64,000 nt of DNA from Clostridiales bacterium. Lineage in GTDB: Bacteria > Bacillota > Clostridia > Oscillospirales > Acutalibacteraceae. Below the pieces are notes generated by a model. It did no database searches and had not been told where the DNA came from. It saw nothing but the letters and a program-made list of their open reading frames with translations. Location: contig JAGZMM010000004.1 in the NCBI GenBank assembly GCA_018364155.1, forward strand, positions 298,565 through 362,564. Reading direction: 5' to 3'. Every line of letters begins with the position of its first letter. The first letter of the stretch is position 1. Shown piece after piece: positions 1 to 9,186 of this stretch. The translations under genes were made by a program, and so were the position numbers.

Positions 1-1
1 G

Positions 2-199
2 ACGAAGGTGAAGTTTTATCCACTGACACCGGCCAAGATCCGCGCCTATGTGAAGACAGGGGAACCCATGGACAAGGCGGGAGCCTATGGCATCCAGGAA
101 AAAGGAATGGCGCTGGTGGAAGGAATCCAGGGCGATTTCTTTAACGTGATGGGTCTGCCGATCGCGCGGCTGCTGCGCTTGCTGGAAGGGCTGGAATAA
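2..199 (+). CDS. maf: Maf-type nucleotide pyrophosphatase, C-terminal part
   Basis: The frame is open from the left edge, so the 5' part of the gene lies outside the window. The visible 65 codons carry the typical Maf C-terminus: a TGEPMDKAGAYGIQ segment followed by a GDFFNVMGLPIARL segment. Maf/YhdE proteins hydrolyse non-canonical nucleoside triphosphates and are often encoded directly upstream of mreBCD, as here. A GTG at position 8 could be read as a start, but the conserved motif continues upstream of it, so the gene is simply truncated by the window. Confidence 0.9.
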   Translation, partial: TKVKFYPLTPAKIRAYVKTGEPMDKAGAYGIQEKGMALVEGIQGDFFNVMGLPIARLLRLLEGLE

Positions 200-326
200 A
201 CGCTTTTGGCAAGGAAAATAGACGCAAAAGCAGGGAAAAAAGCAAGCGGAAGAAAAAACATGCAAATTGGTTGAAAAAGTGGCGGGAATGTCCTGCAAAT
301 TTGTTGACATAATTCTGAAAAAAGTG

Positions 327-355
327 TTGTGTAATCAAAACCCCGCCGTTATAAT
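327..355 (+). promoter_or_regulatory. Probable sigma-A promoter for mreB
   Basis: A perfect -10 hexamer TATAAT (350-355) lies 17 bp after TTGTGT (327-332). A second -35-like TTGACA at 304-309 has only a poor -10 (TGTAAT at 330-335, 20-bp spacer). Transcription would start near 362, about 70 nt before mreB. This comes from reading the sequence only; the weak -35 keeps confidence moderate. Confidence 0.5.
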
Positions 356-432
356 ATTATATGTATCGCCTACATGCGGAAAACCGGGGAATGCCGGGGC
401 TCCCGGGCAAGTGAAAGGATGAGAAAGCAATC

Positions 433-1440
433 ATGTTCAACCACGACATTGGGATTGATCTGGGTACGGCGAACACGCTGGTATTCATGAAGGGCAAGGG
501 TATCGTCATGCGCGAGCCGTCCGTCGTTGCGATAGATGTGCGAACCGATGCGGTCAAGGCCGTCGGCGCGGAAGCGAAGCAAATGATCGGCAGAACGCCG
601 GGTTCCATTCACGCGGTGCGTCCTTTGAAGGACGGCGTCATCGCGGACTTTGAGATCACCGAGGCCATGCTGCGCCATTTTATCCACAAGGCGGCGAAAA
701 ATAGCCCCTTTTCCCGTCCGCGGGTGGTGATCTGCATTCCGTCGGGTGTTACCGAGGTGGAGCGCCGGGCGGTGGAGGACGCCTCCTATAACGCGGGCGC
801 CAAGGAAGTGGAGCTGATCGAGGAACCCATGGCGGCGGCGATGGGCGCGGGCCTTCCGGTAGAGGAAGCGACCGGCTCGATGGTCGTGGACATCGGGGGC
901 GGCACGTCGGAGGTGGCGGTCATCTCTCTGGGTGACATTGTGACCTCCTGTTCGGTGCGGGTAGCCGGCGATAAGCTGGACGAAGCGATTATTTCCTATG
1001 TGAAGAAAAAGTACAACCTCCTCATCGGCGAGCGTACGGCGGAGGACATCAAGATCCGCATTGGCTCTGCCTTCCCCTACGAGGAAGAGAGCACCATGGA
1101 CATCAAGGGCCGCAACCTGATGGACGGGCTGCCCAAGAACATTCAGATTTCTTCTGCGGAAATCCGCGAGGCACTGGCAGACCCGCTGGCGGCCATTGTG
1201 GATGCCATCCGCTCGACTTTGGAGAACACGCCGCCTGAGCTTTCGGCGGACATCATTGATCACGGCATCATGCTCACCGGCGGCGGCGCGCTGCTGCGTG
1301 GTCTTGACCAGTTGATTTCCAAGGAAACCGGTATGCCGGTGCACATTGCGGAAAGTCCACTTGACTGTGTGGCCGACGGAACGGGCAAGCGTCTGGAAGG
1401 CCCGCCCCCGTCGAGCAAAAACAATTACCGCCGCCGGTAA
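433..1440 (+). CDS. mreB: Rod-shape-determining actin homolog MreB
   Basis: A 335-residue bacterial actin that polymerises under the membrane and positions the cell-wall elongation machinery. The phosphate-1 loop GIDLGTANT is at residues 7-15, phosphate-2 VVDIGGGTSE at about 151-160, and an adenosine-type LTGGGALLRGL motif lies near the C-terminus. Length matches the family. The ATG is preceded by AAAGGATGA. It is the first gene of an elongasome set with mreC, mreD and a class B PBP on the same strand, though 222 bp with a hairpin separate it from mreC. Confidence 0.97.
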   Translation: MFNHDIGIDLGTANTLVFMKGKGIVMREPSVVAIDVRTDAVKAVGAEAKQMIGRTPGSIHAVRPLKDGVIADFEITEAMLRHFIHKAAKNSPFSRPRVVICIPSGVTEVERRAVEDASYNAGAKEVELIEEPMAAAMGAGLPVEEATGSMVVDIGGGTSEVAVISLGDIVTSCSVRVAGDKLDEAIISYVKKKYNLLIGERTAEDIKIRIGSAFPYEEESTMDIKGRNLMDGLPKNIQISSAEIREALADPLAAIVDAIRSTLENTPPELSADIIDHGIMLTGGGALLRGLDQLISKETGMPVHIAESPLDCVADGTGKRLEGPPPSSKNNYRRR

Positions 1441-1460
1441 GAGGCGAACGGAAAAGGAAT

Positions 1461-1503
1461 ACGCAAAGACTGCCGCAAACGAATTTTTCGGCAGCCTTTG
1501 CGT
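1461..1503 (+). other. Inverted repeat between mreB and mreC
   Basis: ACGCAAAG-A-CTGCCG (1461-1475) pairs with CGGCAG-C-CTTTGCGT (1489-1503), giving a 14-bp stem with one A/C mismatch and a 13-nt loop. No T-tract follows, so it is not a classic intrinsic terminator. It could be a processing or attenuation element that lets mreB be expressed above mreCD. Confidence 0.5.
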
Positions 1504-1662
1504 ATTGATGTTCTTACCAGGCTTGGCGGAAAGGGAAAAAGGGCGCGGGGGGCCTGCCCGCTTTTTTCATAAGAGGCAGCTTAAGAAGGGTGTTTTTTAT
1601 GAAAAGAGCGGACCGGATGCGAAGAGGATTGCCGGTTCCAATGAGAAGGAGGCCCAAACGCC

Positions 1663-2547
1663 TTGAAAAGCTTTTTTAAAACCAAACGATTCAAAGCCCT
1701 GCTGGCCATTGTGCTGGTTTTGTCGGGGTTTGTGGTATATTCGGTTACCACCCATGGAATGGGAACCATCCCCTCTTCCCTGGTCAGCGCTGTCACAAAG
1801 CCGTTTGAGCAGCTGGCTTCCTGGGTTTCCGGATTGGCTGACGATGTGTTCGGCGGATTTGTGCTCACTTCCCAGCTCAAGGAACAGGTGGCGAGCATGG
1901 AAGAGGAAATCCGCACCCTGCGCGAGCAGCAGGTGGATTATGCAGAAATCAAAAGTGAAAACGAAGAGCTACGCCAGTATCTGGATTTGAAAAAGGAAAA
2001 CCCGGATTTTGTGCTTCAGGACGCTCAGGTCATCAAGCGGGATGCAAGCGATCCCTTTGGCTCCTTTACCATCAGCGTGGGGTCTCTCCACGGGATAGAA
2101 CGGGGAGACCCGGTTATTACTCCAGACGGGCTGGTGGGCTGTGTGGACGTGGTGGAGGAAACCCAGTGCACCGTGCGCACGGTGCTGGACAATTCCATCG
2201 GCATCGGCGCCATTGACAGCCACACCGAGACAAGCGGCCAGATCAGCTCCAACACGCTCACGCTTGCCAAGGATGACAAATGCCGCATGAACAATATCAG
2301 AAGAGAAAATTCCATCAGTCGGGGGGATATCATCATTACCTCGGGCGTTGGCAAGGGATATCCCCGTGGTCTGATTATCGGGACGGTGGAGGAAGTCCTC
2401 CAGGAAAGCGACGGCATCTCCAATTACGCCATTGTGAAGCCGGCCGCGGATGTGCGCAATGTGCGAAACGTGATGGTCATTAAGGAATTTACCGCGACTC
2501 CCATTCCCGATGAATCGGTGACCGGCGACGGGGGTGGAGCCCAATGA
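1663..2547 (+). CDS. mreC: Rod-shape-determining protein MreC
   Basis: A 294-residue bitopic membrane protein that links MreB to the periplasmic/extracellular wall synthases. It has a short cytoplasmic basic N-terminus (KSFFKTKRFK), one transmembrane helix at about residues 12-30, a coiled-coil stretch at about 65-105, and the beta-rich MreC domain with DGLVGCV and ITSGVGKGYPRGL motifs. The start is a TTG at 1663, chosen because an AGAAGGAGG box lies about 10 nt upstream; no ATG gives the full membrane segment. It overlaps mreD by 4 bp (ATGA), suggesting translational coupling. Confidence 0.93.
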   Translation: MKSFFKTKRFKALLAIVLVLSGFVVYSVTTHGMGTIPSSLVSAVTKPFEQLASWVSGLADDVFGGFVLTSQLKEQVASMEEEIRTLREQQVDYAEIKSENEELRQYLDLKKENPDFVLQDAQVIKRDASDPFGSFTISVGSLHGIERGDPVITPDGLVGCVDVVEETQCTVRTVLDNSIGIGAIDSHTETSGQISSNTLTLAKDDKCRMNNIRRENSISRGDIIITSGVGKGYPRGLIIGTVEEVLQESDGISNYAIVKPAADVRNVRNVMVIKEFTATPIPDESVTGDGGGAQ

Positions 2548-3065
2548 AACCCGAGCAGAAAAAACAGATTGTAAAATGGGTCTGTTATGTGCTCTACCTG
2601 CTTTTGTTGTTCCTGCTGCAGGTGACGCCCGGGGTATTTCCCGCCATCTTCGGCGTCAAACCGGTCTTTTTGCTGCCGGCAGTCATCTGTGCGGCTATGT
2701 TTGAAGGGGAATTCCGGGGAAGCATTCTGGCAGTGGTGGCCGGCCTGTTGTGGGACACGAGCCGCCTTCGCCCCTTTGGGTATTCGGCAATTTTGCTGCT
2801 GATATTTGCCTGTTTGTGTGGGCTTTTGATCGTTTACTTTATGCGCAATAATGTCCTGACTGCGCTTTTATATTGTTTTGGCGGCTTTATGGTGTATGAA
2901 CTTATCGACTGGCTTATTTTCTTTGTCCCCTATTCCAACGGGGACGCCATCCAGGCCCTTTACCAGGTGGTGCTGCCACGGATTGTTTATTCCATGCTGT
3001 TCGTTCCGTTGTTTTACTGGCTCTCCTCCAAGCTTGCCAAAAGGTTGGCGGTAGAGCCGCAATAA
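2544..3065 (+). CDS. mreD: Rod-shape-determining protein MreD
   Basis: A 173-residue polytopic membrane protein with about five hydrophobic segments, starting KWVCYVLYLLLLFLLQVTP. The GLLWDTSRLRPFG segment is typical of MreD, which usually has a G-x-x-x-D in this loop. It begins inside the end of mreC (4-bp overlap) and is followed 31 bp later by the PBP2 gene. Recognition rests on size, topology and position in the mre operon, since MreD sequence is poorly conserved. Confidence 0.88.
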   Translation: MKPEQKKQIVKWVCYVLYLLLLFLLQVTPGVFPAIFGVKPVFLLPAVICAAMFEGEFRGSILAVVAGLLWDTSRLRPFGYSAILLLIFACLCGLLIVYFMRNNVLTALLYCFGGFMVYELIDWLIFFVPYSNGDAIQALYQVVLPRIVYSMLFVPLFYWLSSKLAKRLAVEPQ

Positions 3066-3096
3066 CCGTACCGCAGGTACAGAAAGGCAGGCGGAA

Positions 3097-5172
3097 ATGG
3101 AAGAAAAGAGACATCTGGCGCGAAGAATCATTATGCTTGTTTGTGTGCTGACCATTGCGGTGGTTTATGTGGTGCGTCTGGCGGAATATCAGCTGGTCAA
3201 GGGCGAGCAGTTCGTACAGCAGACCACCTCTCAGACCCAGACCACCATTCCCGCCAATGCCGCCCGAGGAGAGATTTACGACGCCAACGGCCGGCCGCTG
3301 GTGGTCAACCACATTGGCTATTCGGTTTTGTTTTTGCGTCAGTACATGACCAAGGACACCCAGAACCAGACCATCCTGACGCTGACTGGCCATTTGCGGG
3401 AGAACGGGGAAACCTGGAACGATTCTCTGCCTCTGGTATGGGCGGATCAGACTCAGGCGGAGGTTGCCGCCAATTCCCAGCCGCAGATCGAGTTTGCCGA
3501 AGGCCGGGACAGCGACATTGAAAAGCTCAAAAGCGCCAACGAACTGCAAACCTACGCCACGGCACAGAACTGCTACGATGCATTGGTGAAGAAATACGAA
3601 ATTGACAAAATGGAGGGACTGACCCCTTCCCAAGTACGCGACATCATGGGAGTACGGTACGAAATGGAGCTCAAGCAGTTCTCCTACCGCAATCCCTTTA
3701 CCTTCGCCACTGACATTTCGGAAGAAACCATGACGTATATCACCGAGAACACGCTGGAGATTCCGGGCGTATCCATCCAAAGCGAGGCGGTGCGCTCCTA
3801 CGAGAGCGGAGAGATTGCCCCTCACGTCATCGGCACTATGGGAAAGCTTGATGCGGATGAATATAAGGAGCTGAAAAACGAGGGCTATACCTATGATGAT
3901 GTCATTGGTAAGAGTGGGATCGAGTTGGCGATGGAATCCCAGCTGCGGGGCCAGCGGGGTGAAAAGACCTTGACTCTGAATGAGCTGGGAAAAGTGGTGG
4001 ACAATGAGGTCACCAAAGCGCCCCAGGCAGGAAATACCGTGTTTTTGACCATTGACTCGCGCATTCAGTTGGCTGCCCAGGACGCCTTGGCTAACATCAT
4101 CGACGAGCTGCGGCAGACAGCGGCGCCCGGCAAGGGCGGCGACGTGAAGTCCGGGGCCGCCATCGTGGTGGACGTAAAAACCGGCGGAATCGTAGCCATG
4201 GCCAATTATCCCAACTATGATATTAACGATTACGCAAGCCTTCTTGCCCAGAATGACCCCGCAATTTATAACCGTTCCACCCAGGGCCGATTCCAGCCCG
4301 GTTCCACCATGAAGCCGGCGGTTGCCCTGGCAGCGCTGGAGGAAGGGGTTATTACCCCCGATACCAGTATTTATTGCTCAAAGGTTTACACCTTTTATGA
4401 TGATTATCAGCCTTCTTGCCTAGGTTACCACGGGCCTCAGACAGTCACCGATGCGCTGAAGAATTCCTGCAACTATTTTTTCTTTGATGTGGGACGTATT
4501 CTTAGAATTGATCGGATGAACGAATACCAAAAGAGACTGGGTTTGGGAGAATTAACCGGCATTGAAATTGGAGAAAAGCAAGGCATTCTTGCCAGTCCTG
4601 CATATGCGGAATCCGAAGGATTGGCCTGGAATGCCGGCGATACCCTGCAATCGGCCATCGGCCAGCTTTACAATTCCTTTACCCCAATTGAGATGGCCAT
4701 GTACGCCGCTACCATCGCCAATAACGGAAACCGCAACCAAGCGCATTTGGTCAAAGAAGTCAAGTCGTATGACCTGTCTCAGACGGTGCAGCCCGAGCAG
4801 GTGAATCTGCTCAATACCATTGGTGTAAAGCAGGAGCATATCGACACGGTGAAACTGGGCATGTACCGCGCTGCTTCGGAGCAGGGCGGGAACACCTGGT
4901 CTTACTTTAAGGATTTTCCCATTAAAATCGCTTGTAAGACGGGTACGGCTCAGACCGGTGGAAATGAAGCCACCGTTTCCCCTCATACCCTGTTTATTTC
5001 GTTTGGTCCTTATGAGGATCCCCAGTATGCGGTGACAGTCATTCTAGAAAACGGTGCCAACGCTCCAACCTACAATTCCAACATCCGAGTTGCCCGGGCG
5101 ATTTACGACGCGCTGTTCCTATATGAAGATTCGCAGCAGCAGATTACCCCGGAAAATGAACTGCTTCCGTAA
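3097..5172 (+). CDS. mrdA: Penicillin-binding protein 2 (class B transpeptidase)
   Basis: A 691-residue membrane-anchored DD-transpeptidase of the elongasome. One N-terminal transmembrane helix (about 9-30) is followed by a PBP dimerisation domain and a C-terminal transpeptidase domain. The three active-site motifs are visible: STMK with catalytic Ser at residue 403, SCN at 457-459 and KTG at 614-616. The start ATG follows an AGAAAGGCAGGCGG stretch. Its place after mreCD makes it the PBP2/MrdA partner of MreB rather than the divisome PBP. A clear intrinsic terminator follows at 5180. Confidence 0.95.
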   Translation: MEEKRHLARRIIMLVCVLTIAVVYVVRLAEYQLVKGEQFVQQTTSQTQTTIPANAARGEIYDANGRPLVVNHIGYSVLFLRQYMTKDTQNQTILTLTGHLRENGETWNDSLPLVWADQTQAEVAANSQPQIEFAEGRDSDIEKLKSANELQTYATAQNCYDALVKKYEIDKMEGLTPSQVRDIMGVRYEMELKQFSYRNPFTFATDISEETMTYITENTLEIPGVSIQSEAVRSYESGEIAPHVIGTMGKLDADEYKELKNEGYTYDDVIGKSGIELAMESQLRGQRGEKTLTLNELGKVVDNEVTKAPQAGNTVFLTIDSRIQLAAQDALANIIDELRQTAAPGKGGDVKSGAAIVVDVKTGGIVAMANYPNYDINDYASLLAQNDPAIYNRSTQGRFQPGSTMKPAVALAALEEGVITPDTSIYCSKVYTFYDDYQPSCLGYHGPQTVTDALKNSCNYFFFDVGRILRIDRMNEYQKRLGLGELTGIEIGEKQGILASPAYAESEGLAWNAGDTLQSAIGQLYNSFTPIEMAMYAATIANNGNRNQAHLVKEVKSYDLSQTVQPEQVNLLNTIGVKQEHIDTVKLGMYRAASEQGGNTWSYFKDFPIKIACKTGTAQTGGNEATVSPHTLFISFGPYEDPQYAVTVILENGANAPTYNSNIRVARAIYDALFLYEDSQQQITPENELLP

Positions 5173-5179
5173 GAAATGA

Positions 5180-5215
5180 AAATGTGCAGAAACCAGATGG
5201 TTTCTGCACATTTTT
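5180..5215 (+). terminator. Intrinsic terminator after mrdA
   Basis: A perfect 15-bp stem AAATGTGCAGAAACC / GGTTTCTGCACATTT with a 4-nt AGAT loop runs straight into a T-tract. It ends the mre-mrdA transcript. Confidence 0.92.
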
Positions 5216-5318
5216 CTATGGAAAGAGGCATCGAGGTTTTGATGGCGACTTTTTTCACCACCATAAGGAAAGCACATATATGATGTAAATCCATAAGGGC
5301 CTGAGAAAAGAAAGACGA

Positions 5319-5349
5319 AAAGCCCCGCCCAATTTCGGGCGGGGCTTTT
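5319..5349 (-). terminator. Intrinsic terminator of the exopolysaccharide operon
   Basis: AAAGCCCCGCCC-aatttc-GGGCGGGGCTTT forms a GC-rich stem directly after the stop codon of the Wzy-like gene on the minus strand. Flanking A and T runs on both sides let it work in both directions. Nothing else is seen in the 5216-5318 gap. Confidence 0.9.
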
Positions 5350-5350
5350 A

Positions 5351-6868
5351 TCAGCGATAGATTTCCTTATTGCGCCGATAAACCAGGACAGCGCGGACCA
5401 GGATCATCAGCAGATAACTGACCAAGGCGATATAGAGGAAGGAACGGAAGATATCGACAAAGGAAGAACGCGTGCCGGAAACCAGCACAATTACCAGAGA
5501 AATCAGCTCCACGCAAAGCAGCTCCGGCTTTTCTCTCCAATTGCTGCGGTGTACAAGAGTGAACACCCAGCCCAAAAGCATACCGTATACCAGCATGGCG
5601 AAAACACCGCCCCAGCCAAAGTTGATATAGCCTTCCGCAACCATGGAATAACCGGGACCATAGTTAAGATTCATCACGTCCATCAGCCATTGGGCCAGAT
5701 GCGCATTTTCCACGGCCGGGTGGACGGCCCAGAAGCCCAGGTTGGGGATGATGGTGGTCAGAGAATACAGATAGGACATACCATGGCGAAAGGGATACGT
5801 GGCTGGGACCAAGCGCATGGTATCGATCAATACCCGCATGGTTCCGCCCAACTCCCCGACGAGGCGGAAAATCGGGTTATCCATACTGAAAAGATTGACG
5901 AAGAAATCGGAAAGGGACCGTCCGGTCTGCCCGCGGATCTGTGCGATGCTGGCAAAAAGACCGGCCACAAAGTAGCCGCCTGCCGCCAATGGAATCGCCC
6001 GCCGGGCGTTGAGAGGACGGACGGTATAGTGCCATACACAGATCAAACACAAAAGGAGCATCGCCGTGTCACCGCGACCGCCCAAATACAGTTCCGCTGC
6101 GGATTTGAGCACAACGGCAATCAGAAGCAGACCTCTCTGCCAGCGTTTCTTCGATACCACAAACAAGCACAGCAGAGCCGGAATCAAAAATTCCCCAAAC
6201 GCACGAAACATCTTTTGCGATTTCGAGAGAGTGAGAAGATATTCCGAGTAGAGTCCTTTGTATCCATATTGGGCGGCGGCCTGTACGGCGGCAACCAAGT
6301 CCATGATATAAGGAACGATGCTGATTGCCAGAAGAATGAGCGCCGCAATCCGAATCACCCGCTCATGGGAGGGGTACCCTGGCCGAATGGAAGGAGCGGC
6401 GGAAGAAAGGCTGGGCTTTACCCGCTTGGAGGTAAGCAGCCCGCCGATATGGAACAGGTTTAAAGAGATCAGGGTAAATACCTGCCCTTCTACCAACTCC
6501 GTGGCAAGGAAGGTGCGGCTGATGTCGTACCCCTCCGCAGTAATGCCGAAGGCCCATAGAAAACACTGCCCATAGCAGAACAGATAGAATACGCAGATAA
6601 AAATGATATAAGGGCAGAGAATCTCCCGCCTCACCAGCCACCAGGAAAAGATCGCCCAGAGCACACTCACCCATCCAAGCCAGTTGAACACGGACAAAGG
6701 CGTGTTTGGGTCCAGATACATCCCATCCTGAATCACCGTGTAGCCATAAATCGAGATGCCGATGGTATACAGGATGGAAAGCAGCAGCGCCACCGGTTTT
6801 TTTGACAGGGTATGGCTATTGATCGCAGCCACCTCCTCTGCTTTGCGGAGATAGCCGATAAAGCGCAT
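5351..6868 (-). CDS. Wzy-like polysaccharide polymerase, polytopic membrane protein
   Basis: About 490-505 residues with ten or more hydrophobic segments and a large external loop. The order of segments and the motifs GGRGDTAM and NYGPGYSMVAEGYINFGWGG match the O-antigen polymerase (Wzy) type that joins lipid-linked repeat units outside the cell. It is the last gene of the EPS operon. The start is uncertain. The ATG at 6868 lies 53 nt inside the upstream gene with no good ribosome site. A strong AGAGGAGGT (complement of 6831-6839) instead points to codon ATC at 6823, which overlaps the upstream stop exactly as the neighbouring gene pair does. Function inferred from topology and context. Confidence 0.75.
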   Translation of the reverse strand: MRFIGYLRKAEEVAAINSHTLSKKPVALLLSILYTIGISIYGYTVIQDGMYLDPNTPLSVFNWLGWVSVLWAIFSWWLVRREILCPYIIFICVFYLFCYGQCFLWAFGITAEGYDISRTFLATELVEGQVFTLISLNLFHIGGLLTSKRVKPSLSSAAPSIRPGYPSHERVIRIAALILLAISIVPYIMDLVAAVQAAAQYGYKGLYSEYLLTLSKSQKMFRAFGEFLIPALLCLFVVSKKRWQRGLLLIAVVLKSAAELYLGGRGDTAMLLLCLICVWHYTVRPLNARRAIPLAAGGYFVAGLFASIAQIRGQTGRSLSDFFVNLFSMDNPIFRLVGELGGTMRVLIDTMRLVPATYPFRHGMSYLYSLTTIIPNLGFWAVHPAVENAHLAQWLMDVMNLNYGPGYSMVAEGYINFGWGGVFAMLVYGMLLGWVFTLVHRSNWREKPELLCVELISLVIVLVSGTRSSFVDIFRSFLYIALVSYLLMILVRAVLVYRRNKEIYR

Positions 6869-7988
6869 AGAGACGTGCCGCGTTTTCTTTTACTTCAAAG
6901 CCCCGGCGGGCAAAGGCGGCGCGTACCTGCTCCAAAGAAGGCCTTGGCTGTCTTTTGCAGTCGGATACCGCTTTGAACCAATCCTTTTTATGAGGAGAAT
7001 CCGTCGGCAAAAATCGCACCAGAGAAAGGCCCAGATCGGCTTCTTTGGAAACGCCGTCGGAAACCACACAGGGGAGCCCTGCCGCCTGCGCTTCCACCAG
7101 TGCCACTGGAAGCCCTTCCATCAAGGACGGCATGGCAAAGCCGTCCAGCGCCTGCAAAAGATCGCTTACATCCTCACGAAGGCCAGTAAAGGTCACCATA
7201 TCTCCAAGCCCGTAGAGGGCAACCTTCTGCATAAGGGATGCGCGCAAAGGCCCGTCCCCAATGAGAAGAAACCGGCAGTCTACTCCATGCTCTTTCAGTA
7301 AACGGGCCAGCTCCAGCAGAAAAATGTGATTTTTTTCCGGGATCATCCGTCCCACCTGGCCGATTACAAGGGTCTCCTCCCCTGCGCCAAACTGTGCGCG
7401 CAGCCTAGCTCTGGTTTGGGGGTTGCAAACGAAGGCATCCACATCTACGGCATTTGCAAAAAGCTCCACCTGCCCGCACCCGACCGCTTTTTCGCCATAG
7501 AGATAGATTCCCGCCTGTTTGGAACAGGCCAGCAGGCAGGTGGCGTTTTTGAGCAGCAGGCGGCGCATGAAGGATGCGTAGACTTTCCCCTTGAGTGAAT
7601 GGTATTTGAGCAGGCTGGAAGCGTGGGAGTGGCTGATGCGGATGGGGATTCCCGCGCGCTTGGCAGCCAGAAGGACAAAACCGTTAAAAAAGAGAAGATG
7701 GGCATGCACCGCCGCAAAAGGTCCTTCTTCCTCCATTACCTTGCGCATTTCTTCCAGAATCCGTTTGGATCCCGCCTGTTTGGGCAGAGAGGTGTGAAAA
7801 ATCCGGCCGCCAAGGGCGAGAATTTCCTCGTCGAAGTCTGCGCTTCCCGGTTTTGTACACAAAAAGTCAAACTGAAGGCGGTTTCGGTCGATGCACCGGT
7901 ACAGGTTCATCAGCATGGTTTCCATTCCGCCTCGGTCCATCTTCCCTACCGCCATCAGAACGCGTGCGGGACGGCTGCTTTTATCCAA
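6816..7988 (-). CDS. GT4 family glycosyltransferase
   Basis: A 390-residue GT-B glycosyltransferase. The N-terminal acceptor domain contains the KMDRGGMETMLMNLYR motif typical of family 4. The C-terminal nucleotide-sugar domain has VGRMIPEKNH and the E-x7-E motif in PSLMEGLPVALVE. The start is taken as TTG at 7988, since AGGAGGT sits 8 nt upstream and the codon overlaps the TAA of the preceding gene. A longer frame to 8057 would have no ribosome site. It probably adds one sugar to the EPS repeat unit on the cytoplasmic face of the membrane. Donor and acceptor cannot be read from sequence. Confidence 0.9.
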   Translation of the reverse strand: MDKSSRPARVLMAVGKMDRGGMETMLMNLYRCIDRNRLQFDFLCTKPGSADFDEEILALGGRIFHTSLPKQAGSKRILEEMRKVMEEEGPFAAVHAHLLFFNGFVLLAAKRAGIPIRISHSHASSLLKYHSLKGKVYASFMRRLLLKNATCLLACSKQAGIYLYGEKAVGCGQVELFANAVDVDAFVCNPQTRARLRAQFGAGEETLVIGQVGRMIPEKNHIFLLELARLLKEHGVDCRFLLIGDGPLRASLMQKVALYGLGDMVTFTGLREDVSDLLQALDGFAMPSLMEGLPVALVEAQAAGLPCVVSDGVSKEADLGLSLVRFLPTDSPHKKDWFKAVSDCKRQPRPSLEQVRAAFARRGFEVKENAARLYALYRLSPQSRGGGCDQ

Positions 7989-9186
7989 GGATGCCACCTC
8001 CTGCATACCGGGCGAAGGCCTGGTAGAATTCCAAGCGCGCGCCGTCGAGTGTTTCACGTGAAAAGGAACGTGCCTTCTGAAAATTTTGTTCGGCAGCCCT
8101 TCTCATATGAGTTTCGTCCAAAAGCAGGCGTTCTAAACACCGGGCGAGACCTTTTGCATCCCGCCGCCGGTGCAGATATCGTTCCTCCAGCAGCTCCGGC
8201 ACGCCGCCCACCGCGCTGGCTACCGCCGGGCAGCCCCGGCTCATGGCTTCGATTAAGGCCCGGGGAAGCGCCTCCTGGTCGCTGGGCAGTAGGAAGACAT
8301 CAAGCGAGTCCATCCAAGCGGCAACCGCATCTCCCGCCGGCAGCGTCCCGCAGAATTCCACCTGGGACGCGATCCCCAAACGCTCGGCAATGCTTTGAAA
8401 ATGCGCGGGGTTTCCCGGCCCTAACAGCTTTAGACGAAAGCCGGGTAGCTGCTTTTTGAGAAGGCTTAAAGCCTCCATGGCGGTTTTCTGCCCCTTATAC
8501 CGCACGTTGAGAGAACCGATGAGACCGAAGGTGAGAGGCGTAGATTTAGCAAAGTGTTCCGCAATGCGTGCCAGGCGCTTTTTCAGCACCTGAGGGTCCG
8601 GACTGTCCAGACATACGTCGGAAATGGCTGCCGTGTGTCCCCGGGAAGGATAGAGGCGCTGCAGATACCCGTCGGTGACGTAAAGGACATAGTCTGCCGC
8701 AGAGGTGTATTTTTTTGCCTGGCGCCAGAAAAAAGGAGCCAGCGCCTTTCCGCCCGGCTTTCCCACATACCACAGCGAGCCGAAGCCGCTTGCCACCAAC
8801 TCTACCGCATAGGGCTTTTTCAGGTGAAGAGCCTCCTGACAAGCAAAAAAGCCGAGCATGCTCGGCAAACGGATGACCGCACAATCGGCGTCCTCCAAGA
8901 TATCCCGGACCTGGGCGCGGATGGCCCCCCGGTGAAACAGCGCATCGGCCATCGAACGATAAGCGGTAACCGGGCGCATCACCACCCGTTCCCCGCTGGA
9001 CTTGACAAATCCCCTGCGCTTATCCTCCGGGAAGGAAGACATGGGCCTTACCCGGGTAGATACGCTGATTTCCTCAAAGCAGGGCAGGTACCGCTCTTTC
9101 CATAAGGAATAGGGAAAGATGATGGAATATTGTTCTCCCTGTTCGTCGCTGAGCATCACATTGTCATGAAAAAATGCCATTCTCAT
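7981..9186 (-). CDS. GT4-like glycosyltransferase
   Basis: A 401-residue glycosyltransferase of GT-B architecture, more divergent in its N-terminal half (FHDNVMLSDEQGEQYSI start). The C-terminal half has the GT1/GT4 signature FGLIGSLNVRYKGQKTAMEAL and the E-x7-E motif in PSDQEALPRALIE. The ATG overlaps the stop of the upstream glycosyltransferase by 4 bp, so translation is probably coupled. Part of the EPS operon; sugar specificity unknown. Confidence 0.88.
   Translation of the reverse strand: MRMAFFHDNVMLSDEQGEQYSIIFPYSLWKERYLPCFEEISVSTRVRPMSSFPEDKRRGFVKSSGERVVMRPVTAYRSMADALFHRGAIRAQVRDILEDADCAVIRLPSMLGFFACQEALHLKKPYAVELVASGFGSLWYVGKPGGKALAPFFWRQAKKYTSAADYVLYVTDGYLQRLYPSRGHTAAISDVCLDSPDPQVLKKRLARIAEHFAKSTPLTFGLIGSLNVRYKGQKTAMEALSLLKKQLPGFRLKLLGPGNPAHFQSIAERLGIASQVEFCGTLPAGDAVAAWMDSLDVFLLPSDQEALPRALIEAMSRGCPAVASAVGGVPELLEERYLHRRRDAKGLARCLERLLLDETHMRRAAEQNFQKARSFSRETLDGARLEFYQAFARYAGGGILG

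Noticed and set aside
370..1344. 324-codon minus-strand frame over mreB
   Set aside because: A shadow of mreB codon bias; the plus strand encodes the clear MreB motifs.
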